Below are positions 56,521 to 64,000 of a DNA stretch of 64,000 nucleotides, piece after piece. Position 1 is the first letter of the stretch. Each line of letters opens with the position of its first letter. Both the position numbers and the translations under genes were made by a program. The stretch lies in NCBI GenBank assembly GCA_037447655.1, contig JBBHKE010003030.1, positions 1 through 64,000 on the forward strand, given 5' to 3'. The notes beneath the pieces were generated by a model. That model ran no database searches, was not told where the DNA came from, and saw only the letters and a program-made list of their open reading frames with translations. This stretch comes from Zygnema cylindricum (lineage: Eukaryota; Streptophyta; Zygnematophyceae; Zygnematales; Zygnemataceae).

Positions 56521-58405
56521 TGCAACTCTAAGACCTCCATAGGTCCTCAGAGTAGGCAGCTCACACGGAGCCTCTAGGATAACCCTGACCCCTTTGTGTT
56601 TCAATAAGAATAACTGCCACCCCGGCAAACAAAAACTCTGACCACCTTAACCCTTATGAAGGCAAGACTTCCTTGAGTCGATAGCAAAAAGAATCTCTGA
56701 ATTTGCTCCTCTGAGCAGTAAGGTATAGAGGGCCAAAGTTGACCTTTTGTACAGAAGCTCTCTGGGAGAGAGGGTCGAATCTATTAATTTTTTTTAAGTC
56801 CTATCTCTCTCTAAAACTCTATCTACTAAAGTACGGCACCAATCATAATACTGTCTCTTACAGAAAGGTACAAGTGTTGGTCTACTTTCTGTACGACCAT
56901 TGTACGACATGTTGTTCATGGCCATTTTCAACCATGAAATTACCCTCGGAAGCACCACATACTACCCCAAAAATAGCCTACTTTGAATCCACTCAGAATT
57001 CTCTAAAATTACCAAAACTATCTGAAACTAAATAAACAGATACTCCCTAGATCACTAAGTATCCCCACAAATTTTAATATGAAAATACCACACCACTCAT
57101 TCAAAGTTGTAGAAAACCAGCCTGCCAGAACTTTGATAAATTTGACCAACTTCACAATGAAGCCCCAAGCAAAGCAGACACACAATAGGTCTGCAAATTT
57201 GCCACAATATTGCCAATACAAGGAGGAACACACATGCAAAACTTCAGATAATTCTCCCAATAGATCTGAGAGCAATTCTCAGATGAATTTACCAAAAAAA
57301 GGAGCAACATGTCCCAAATGTTCCTAAGTTAAAAAATGACTAAGTCCTACACTTATATACTAGAGCTCACTACTTAATGTACGGAGGCATACCATCATAC
57401 GCAATCTACCAGCTACCTCTATTAGTGTTAGTATACCCGAATACTTCGAGGTATGTCAAAATGAGTAAATCGTCATTAATAACTAATACACATAAGACAA
57501 ACCAATGTTGCAAATATTTACACATAATCTCACAAAATCGTATGCTGAGTCATTGTAAGTCAACAAGACTCCCCGGATCTCGTCAAAGACTAGGTTACAT
57601 CCAAAATCAAATATTGTGTGGTTGACGCGATTTCGTGTCCCCACTACTTAGGAAAAATTGTGGCGGCCTATGTCAGCTGCCGCCCTTCTTGCTGAAGTAA
57701 CATCGTACAGCCGCAATCAATTCCGTACGTGCGACATACGCTTAGAGGTATTTCGAATAGAATATATCGGATCGCGAAATGATCCCCGGTCCATTTCTTA
57801 ATGCTTGTTCGCGCCACTCATTTAGTCACTTACGTCACTTTAGTTTTATTCATGTGTTAGCTCCCCCAATCCGTGAATCCATGTGAACCTTCACATTAAA
57901 TCCAATTAATACGTTGCATACGAAATGTTGGGTGCGCACAAAATGTCGCGTATGCACGAAAATAACTTTTCAAAACAACACGACATGGCCAACAAGTCGA
58001 CACATGTCATTTTTGGACTTGTTCCTGTAATCCCCGAATATGCCGTATTCCAATATGGTTGTGCCACGTGTCAATCGATGTGACGTTGACCGCAAACGGC
58101 CGAAATCCCATTCCGCGATCTCGGCATTCTTCGCGGCCGTCCGATTAAACCGGATTTCAATCGTAGCCGTCATAAATACTTGCGCGATGTTTGTTTCGCC
58201 TTCGAAACAAAGTGCGCGGTATCCGTTTCGGATGTTCCGTATGCCGTACAACACATACTGTATCTATGTCCGAATATCCCGTTAAATGAAATAGCCTACG
58301 TGTAAGTTTTTATTTTATTATCAAACCCTATGTCGTATAGCCTTGATCTCAGTCTAATTGGCTAAGGCTACCGGCTACTGGCGGCTTTGACGGAGGGCAG
58401 GTACC
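56521..58405 (-). mobile_element. Truncated copia LTR (A/E-like), split by a solo LTR
   Basis: The parts 56521-56909 and 57986-58405 align with the E LTR: AAGACCTCCATAGGTCCTC..., CTCTGGGAGAGAGGGTC, then GCCACGTGTC (58063-58072) and GGCTAAGGCTACCGGCTACTG. The U3 start is missing because a family II element begins at 58406. In-phase ATG at 56540, 20 bp from the LTR edge. Confidence 0.85.
56910..57980 (-). mobile_element. Solo LTR of copia family IV
   Basis: 1,071 bp with perfect duplication CGACA (56905-56909, 57981-57985). Minus-strand start TGTTGTTTTGAAAAG and end CATGAACAACA. It shares with family III the segment around GTACGGAGGCAT and AAGTCCTAC. The last 26 bp encode MVENGHEQ in the phase expected for Gag. 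Confidence 0.88.
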
Positions 58406-58535
58406 TGTTGTCTTTTTGGAAAGCTTTCAGTCTCAGAGCAGCGCAGCTGCTTTACAAACAGAGCAGCGCAGCTGCTATACAGACAGAGCAGCGCAACTTC
58501 TATTCAACAGAGCAGCGCAGCAGCAGAGTAGACAC
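58406..58535 (+). repeat. Partial family II LTR (U3 start)
   Basis: TGTTGTCTTTTTGGAAAGC followed by AGCAGCGCAGCTGC repeats; stops at AGAGTAGACAC, where RNase H sequence begins. Confidence 0.82.
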
Positions 58536-58719
58536 AGGTTAGAGGGAGAAGAGACAGAACCAGGTGTCATTGTTAGCGAGTATTTAGAGTCAGGGGAGAA
58601 TGATCCTATGACAATAATACCTTATAGACAGATAGTAGAAGCTTAATATATTTCATGAACTGTACCCGTCCTAACATTGCTGCAGCAGCTGGGATACTGA
58701 GTCTAAAGCTTTAGGGGAG
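58536..58719 (+). pseudogene. Family II pol fragment and polypurine tract
   Basis: Encodes LEGEETEPGVIVSEYLESGE and IPYRQIV, the stretch between RT and RNase H also seen near 45000-45100, then jumps to CTAAAGCTTTAGGGGAG at the next LTR. Confidence 0.8.
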
Positions 58720-59518
58720 TGTTGTCTTTTTGGAAAGCTTTCAGTCTCAGAGCAGCGTAGCTGCTTTACAGACAAAGCAGCGCAGCTGCTATACAGACAG
58801 AGCAGCTCAGCTGCTATACAACAGAGCAGCGCAGCAGCAGAGTAGACAGAGCAGCGCAGCTGCTATACAGCAGAGCAGCTGATATACAGCAGAGCAGCGC
58901 AGCAGCGAAGCTGCAACACAGACAGGACAACGCAACCACGATTATATTTGATATGGTCCGTACGAACAACGCAACGTCTGATATTCTTAATGTGATTGTG
59001 TACAGGATAGAACAACTGCGATAGATACGATTCTAGTCAACTTAGTGGGAACTCAGTGGTAACTTAGTGGGTAACTCAGTGGTAGCTTAGTGATAGCTCA
59101 GTGGTAGCTTAGTGATAGCTCAATGGTAGCTTCACAGATTAGTGGTAGCTTGGTGGTTTGATGTACCTCTCAAGTACACTGGTGTTGCCAGTTCAACACA
59201 AGTATAAGACTTAGGACTCATAACATATTATGTATCCAGACTTCCAAGTAGTAAAACTGCAGACAGATTTTGGGAAACTTCTGAGTTTTATATCTTGAGT
59301 GTTGTCGGGTCAATTGTGCTGAAACTTTGGGAGTTATCACTGTTTATACTACTCTATATTTTGATAGAGTTTTGGGAAGTTTGGATGCTTGTATAAGAAT
59401 TGGTGAGCACTTAAGAACAGCTGTTTGGTAGGATTCTTGATAGCTTCTGAGAGTTTATCATGTCTACTTCTACTACTACTGCTGCTCCTCCACCTGCACG
59501 GGTGGTTGTAGAACAACA
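58720..59518 (+). repeat. Complete family II LTR
   Basis: 799 bp ending GTAGAACAACA. Contains a dense array of ~25-bp AGAGCAGCGCAGCTGCTATACAG-like units (58744-58925) and GGTAGCTTAGTG repeats (59060-59160). Gag ATG at 59460, 59 bp from the end. The PBS that follows reads TGTTATGGGCC, mutated at its first base. Confidence 0.87.
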
Positions 59519-60521
59519 TGTTATGGGCCTGTTATCAAGAATTCCTATCTTTTCCCGGGATAAGTATGTTTATTGGGCGAATATGGTGGAGACACATTTT
59601 GAAAATGTCAATCTTTTAGATATCTTGGATGGTTCGCTGGATGAATCTGATCCGTCATGGTCTAAGAAAAATACGCAAGCTCGTTCTATTTTGAAATTTT
59701 GTATATCTGAGGACTTAGCTATGTCTAGGATAAAAATGAAAAAAACAATTGATATCTGGAAATCACTTAAAAGTGATTATGAAAAGGCCAATGTCAGGAA
59801 GAGCTTTTATTGGCTGGAAAAATTTGGGACTATAAGTACACTGGCAATACAATGGCTGAATATTCTAACAAATTTCGTATCCTTGTAGATGCACATGCTT
59901 GTGCAGGTGGGGTGTTTCCTCCTTTTCAACAGGCAGCATTGCTCATGAGGGGTCTCCCTTGTAGTATGAAAGGAGCATCTAACATGCTCAAACAAAAAGA
60001 TAAAGCTAGCTGGACTTTACAGTTAGCCATCAATATTTTACTAGAAGAGGAAGCTACATCTAATATTCTCAATGTTGAGCAAGTAGAGGCTTTAAATTCA
60101 GACTTTGAGAGAAAAAGACAGTTTAATCAACAAAGAAATCAGTTTAATTAGTTCAGACAGTTTAATCAAGGTGGAAATAGACAATCAAACAATGCATGCT
60201 TTTATTGTAGTGAGAGAGGTCATGGATACAAATTCTGTCTTAAGCTTAAAAAAGCTAACGATACAGGTTTATACAGGCCGGGATGGCAACAAAGTTAGTT
60301 TTACAAAAGCTTCACGGGGCCTACACCTCGTGGAAATGCACTATTTTTGGCTTCTTTGTCTCTCCAAGACGAGACTTTGCAGGTTTCTACGGAGGATGAT
60401 AAGGATCTATTCGCTATGGCGGCTGCAATGGAGGGCGCGAAGGACCATGGATGGATATTGGATACAGGAGCGTCAGCCCACATGTGCTGGAACAAGGCCA
60501 TCTTCAAAAATCTGAAAACAA
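59460..60521 (+). pseudogene. gag: Family II gag and protease start, truncated
   Basis: MSTSTTTAAPPPARVVVEQH from the LTR, then VMGLLSRIPIFSRDKYVYW. Frameshift near 59815 within LAGKIWDYKYTGNTM, then LKQKDKASWTLQLA, a TAG near 60148, knuckle CFYCSERGHGYKFC (about 60198-60239), another frameshift, and the protease motif WILDTGASAHMC (about 60454-60489), ending at FKNLKTM where foreign sequence starts. Confidence 0.86.
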
Positions 60522-60545
60522 TGTCATGCCGCATCGCGTCGGTTG

Positions 60546-60835
60546 CATGCGCACACGATATCATGCCCGCACGCGCGATATTTGGTGTGCGCGCACGATA
60601 TAATGCACGCACGCGCGGTATTCTGCACGCACGCGCAGTATTTCTCACGCACGCGCAGTATTTCTCACGCACGCGCGGTATTTCTCACGCACGCGCGGTA
60701 TTTTGCACGCACGCGCGGTATTTTGTATGCACGCGCAGTTTAAGGCACGCTCGCGCGGTTTCATGGGTTTGCGCGCGGTTTTATGCATGCACGCACGATT
60801 TTGGCACGCGTGCATAATTTGCGTTCCCACGTGCG
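60546..60835 (+). repeat. ~22-bp GC-rich minisatellite, unit GCACGCACGCGCGGTATTTCTC
   Basis: About 12-13 imperfect units; the 3' half of the unit varies (TATTTCTC, TATTTTGC, TTTAAG). Each unit has a run of alternating purine-pyrimidine (CACGCACGCGCG), favourable for Z-DNA. All frames through it are repeat artefacts. Confidence 0.9.
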
Positions 60836-62356
60836 AGTTTTCGTCGGTTCATGTGTTTATGATGTGAACGCGATTTGCGTTCACGTACGATTGAATGCAT
60901 ACTAATTTCGTGCGCACGTTTTGTTTTGTTTATTTTCAAGGTACACGATTTTGGGAGTATCGACGCGGCGCGATTTTCGGAAATATTTCAGACGATATGT
61001 TTCATTTCGTGCGACATGTTTTGTTTCGTGCGTATGCACGTAATTTTGTGAGTATCGATGCGCGGTATCGTTTGGCGTCGAATCGCGATTCCCGGTGGTA
61101 TCGGCGGCGCTTCGATACCTTTTATTTATTTAAGTCGCGAACCCATGTAGGTTCGCGCACATGTAGTTAGGGAGGGTTTTTACCCTTGGACGGTGGATTT
61201 TGTTAGGCGTACGGCAGACGATGTTGGCCGCCTATTGGCCAACATCTTAAGTAGTTTCATGCATGTAAAGTAGACTAGACGTAGGCTAATTTTGCTTAGG
61301 CCTAGCGCAGCTCTTACTTAGCCTAATTCTCAGACTTAGAGAATTTAGCTTTTGGACAAGAATTTTCTCTTGGCAGCGGAGCTTTTCTCTTGCTCTCTCT
61401 CTCACCGATTGCCCACGTGTCTTTCTTCTCCTTGTTAGCTAGCTGTAGAGGCTAGATAGAGTAAGATTATTCTCCTTGTTTTTCTGCCCTCGTTTTTAAT
61501 CCACACGGCCTAAGGCCACGTCCGGAAGGTTTCCCTCCAAAGTTTGTCTTTTGGTGGAAGTGTGGAATTGGAGATCGTGGGGGAGCACATCTGGACCTTG
61601 CTGCGCCTTCCTCGGGCAGCTTGACGGTTTGGTTGTGTGTTTGTGTCTTGTTTGTATTTCGGTTGGCTTGAAAGGAGTGTTTTTTTGATCGGATTTGGAT
61701 TTTCCCTTGTTCCGGTTGGAATATTTCTTGCTTTGCTGTCGTAACGGGATAACTCTTGTAGGGAATGTGATAAAGACCAGAGAGCCTAGTGGCTACCTCC
61801 TGGCTTAGCATTCTTGTCCAAAAGCTCCACTTTTTAAAAATCACATTTTCTAAAAGTTTATTTTTATAAAAATAATTCATAAAAAAATATATTACTTTTC
61901 AAATTCAGTTTTTATTCTTGTTTTTTTCTTCCCACTTTCATGCCTATTTACCTTTCATTTTCAGTTTTACTTCTCAGTTTTGTGTGATAAAATAAAGCTA
62001 AAGGAAAAAAAAAAATATAAAAATTACATTATTTTCAATATAAAATCTATTTTTTCATTTCTAGATTTTCTTCCACCTTTTATTTGAGTTCGGTTTTTTT
62101 TTCCTTTTGATCTAGCTTTATTTTACTACAAGTTTCATTCTACTTTCTCTCTAATTTTGCTTTCGGTTTCAGTTTTGCATTGGGAAAATATATTATAAAA
62201 ATAATTTAATTTATAAATTTTATTTTATAAAAAAAAAAAAAAAACATTTTGTTTTGGTTTTTTGTTTTCCTCTTTCTTGCTTTCAATTCTTGTCTTCTAT
62301 CTTGCTTTCACTCTATTTCTGGTCTGCAGATTTAGGTCTGAATTTGTGTCAGATTT

Positions 62357-62526
62357 TTAGGGTTAATCTGCGAAATTAGGGTTTGGCCGCAGATTTAGGG
62401 TTTGGGCCGCAGATTTAGGGTTTGGGCGTATTTAGGGTTTATTTTTTGAAATTCTTAACCCTAGGTCAGCATTTTACCATTCATTGGTCGCAGATTTTTG
62501 ATTTTTCCAGCGTGGAATTAGGGTTT
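62357..62526 (+). promoter_or_regulatory. Cluster of telo-box motifs
   Basis: Seven AGGGTTT/AGGGTTA or complementary AACCCTA units in 170 bp, three of them inside a ~20-bp repeat GCAGATTTAGGGTTTGGGCC. Telo-boxes are common in plant promoters and 5' leaders, especially of translation genes. Here they lie about 1 kb upstream of the open frame at 63466. Confidence 0.6.
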
Positions 62527-63465
62527 GGGAAACCTTTTTGCCCAATTTTACCGTATTTTGTGTTTTATTTTGAATTTTTCTCAATATTCCTCATATTTCT
62601 TTCTTTTAGTGCAACTTAATTTGTTAACTAGTGGATGTTTATTTTGTTCGGGATTTGATATTTTCTTTCTTTTTCTCTTGTCAAATTTAATCATTCATAA
62701 AACTTAACAAAATAAAAATATATATTCTATATATCAAGATTGCACGATTTATCACCTATAATTATCACCGCTTTATAGTTGGGCATAGCGTGGCATAGCG
62801 CCGATACGCTTACCCTAGCAGGATACTAATTGCTTTGGTGTTTAGTGGTGGTTCTTGACACGTTTATTCGGAATCGGAGCGGGTTCGATTTCAGGGAGCT
62901 CTGCAAAATCCGACTTGCCTCGACCAAGTCCGGTTCACTTTTAGTACTCACCAGAGTATTAAAGGTGTTTGTAAGTATCACGATGCCTTGCGCGTGCAGG
63001 GGCGTTTCTTTGTAATTTGGACACTCGTGTAGGGGTTCAGTGTGGATTGGTTATATTACGAACATTTTTTTTTGAGTATTTGCATTTTCCTTGTTTTCCT
63101 TGCATGCTATCTGGCCGTGAGTGGCCTTGAGTTTCCCTGTGACTATCTGAATTGGATTTCCTTTCATAGATCTTGTCGTTGGTGGCACCGTTTAGACAAT
63201 TTTATGTCTGTGCCGCTCTAGATCTGCACCGAAAGGTGCCTGCATAGTTTCTCTGTTTGTTTTTATAGATCTGGCCCTTCGGCCATGCCCATTGTTTGCA
63301 GGGTAGAGGTTTTGGTATTCCGGCTTCTTGCTAGATCTGACCACCGGGTCTTGATAGAGACTTCGTGTGTTAGCTTGTCTTGTGTGGTTTGGCCTTCCAT
63401 TTGACGCACCTCGATTAGGTCGTTCCGTTCTTTCCTAGTCGTAATCGAGGGTTTTCTCTTCGTTT

Positions 63466-64000
63466 ATGCCCACGGATTGGGATAACTTACGTTATCAATC
63501 CGGATCTACCCGCGGCGGGACAGTTTTCCGTCCACCGCAGTTAGACCTTTCCAGTTTCTCCGAGTCTACGGACGCACCTGTTTCGGTTGCGGCCCCTAGA
63601 TCTCCGTCTGTTCGGTCAGTATTGACCACAGTCTCATCATTATCCTCAGTTTCCTCTAGGTCATCCCTAGATAGAACCGAAAGAGACTTTTCAGAGGAAA
63701 TCTTTTTCCATCCTCTCACATCATTTCCGTTTTCGGTCGGTCCAAATTTGGAACCACTAGTGCATTCTTCCTTTGACGACATGGCTTCCTCTTCAGAGGG
63801 GGGCATGGGGAAAATGCAATTTTGCTTTTCAGGGATGAAGGATACCATGTCTTTATCCCATTTCCGTATGCTTTATGATACCGAAATGCGTGATTTGGCA
63901 TTTCGATATCAAGATCGATTTGATCTTCGTGTGGCATTTTCTCTTCTTGGTCGGTACCTCAGAGGTTCGGCCCTTACATTATATTCTCGCAAGTATGATG
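63466..64000 (+). CDS. Gag-like protein, 5' part (continues beyond the window)
   Basis: An ATG opens 178 codons without a stop to the window edge. The N-terminus is Ser/Pro/Thr-rich (LDLSSFSESTDAPVSVAAP, SVLTTVSSLSSVSSRSS). Then comes a more ordered part: FSGMKDTMSLSHFRMLYD, LAFRYQDRFDLRVAFSLLGR, YLRGSALTLYSRKYD. The last motif resembles the L-x-G-x-A-x-x-W/Y segment of retrotransposon capsids, compare GGLLKGAAKVWW in the gypsy gag here. No lesion is seen, so it may be an intact element or a domesticated gag. Confidence 0.5.
   Translation, partial: MPTDWDNLRYQSGSTRGGTVFRPPQLDLSSFSESTDAPVSVAAPRSPSVRSVLTTVSSLSSVSSRSSLDRTERDFSEEIFFHPLTSFPFSVGPNLEPLVHSSFDDMASSSEGGMGKMQFCFSGMKDTMSLSHFRMLYDTEMRDLAFRYQDRFDLRVAFSLLGRYLRGSALTLYSRKYD

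Larger units (their letters stand above)
58406..60521 (+). mobile_element. Rearranged family II copia element, right end lost
   Basis: Order: LTR fragment, 180 bp of RNase H region, polypurine tract, complete LTR, gag and start of protease, then an abrupt end at 60521 where unrelated sequence starts. Preceding 5-mer GTACC; the partner duplication is outside or lost. As in array A, a deleted interior sits between two direct LTRs. Confidence 0.82.
60522..63465 (+). other. Unidentified promoter/leader or long LTR of a second element
   Basis: Starts TGTCATGCCGC directly at the break in family II. Contains a GC-rich minisatellite (60546-60835), repeated CGTGCGCACGTTTTG-like motifs, a possible TATA region (CCTTTTATTTATTTAAG near 61118), T-rich sequence (61800-62700) and telo-boxes (62357-62526). 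TGGTGGCACCG at 63180-63190 could be a primer-binding site, but I cannot confirm it or an LTR end. No protein-coding frame is supported. Confidence 0.4.

Noticed and set aside
60347-60817. Arg/His/Thr-repeat protein fused to the protease motif
   Set aside because: The frame passes from copia protease into the 22-bp minisatellite by chance; the junction at 60521 is an element break.
60301-60830. Cys/Arg-rich frames on the minus strand over the minisatellite
   Set aside because: Repeat artefacts without domains.
60522-60835. CRISPR-like array
   Set aside because: The units are contiguous without unique spacers and the DNA is eukaryotic.
62357-62526. Interstitial telomere
   Set aside because: AGGGTTT units are spaced and embedded in a 20-bp repeat, not a tandem TTTAGGG array; they fit telo-boxes better.
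62761-62900. tRNA-like segment (GGTTCGATTTC resembling a B box)
   Set aside because: No A box at the right distance and no cloverleaf can be drawn.
63495-63937. Two minus-strand frames opposite the Gag-like gene
   Set aside because: Shadows of the open plus-strand frame at 63466, which has the capsid-like motif.

Overview
The window is plant-type nuclear DNA, probably a streptophyte alga or early-diverging land plant; the species cannot be read from it. Three things point to plants. The primer-binding sites match plant-type initiator methionine tRNA. The LTRs carry ABRE/G-box sites (GACACGTGGC). A leader at 62.36-62.53 kb carries telo-boxes (AGGGTTT). Almost all the recognisable coding sequence belongs to LTR retrotransposons stacked inside one another, and all copies are damaged.

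Layout. 1-3177 is host DNA with simple repeats. 3183-33940 is one degenerate Ty3/gypsy element (+). It has been split by a composite Ty1/copia pair (A, 5266-14362, +), a short gag-only copia derivative (B, 14402-18816, -), and a fused pair of copia elements (D and C, 20101-33096, -) whose formation removed the gypsy integrase. 33941-34200 is host again. 34201-47483 is a three-level nest: a solo LTR (family III) split by a family II copia element (34494-46881, +), itself split in its reverse-transcriptase region by a copia copy E (37934-44379, -, about 98% LTR identity). Target-site duplications support nearly every boundary. 47484-56520 is host DNA: an assembly gap, 10-bp minisatellites, two exons of an unrecognised minus-strand gene rich in Asn, Glu, Gly and Lys, a polypurine tract, a MITE-like element and hAT-like ends. 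56521-60521 holds more solo, truncated and rearranged copia material. 60522-64000 starts an unidentified LTR-type element or promoter/leader that runs into an open Gag-like frame leaving the window.

Main biological point. All copia families here (A/E, B, C, D, II, III, IV) share an unusual junction between the 5' LTR and the interior. The primer-binding site is complementary to the anticodon arm of initiator tRNA-Met, as in Drosophila copia, not to its 3' end. In addition, every intact LTR 3' end carries an ATG in phase with Gag. The LTR terminal CA plus the first base of the primer-binding site forms a codon, so U5 encodes the first 6-19 residues of Gag and the primer-binding site is itself translated (Val-Met-Gly). 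The gypsy element instead uses the conventional 3'-end site (TGGTATC...).

No complete, intact gene of any kind lies wholly inside the window.
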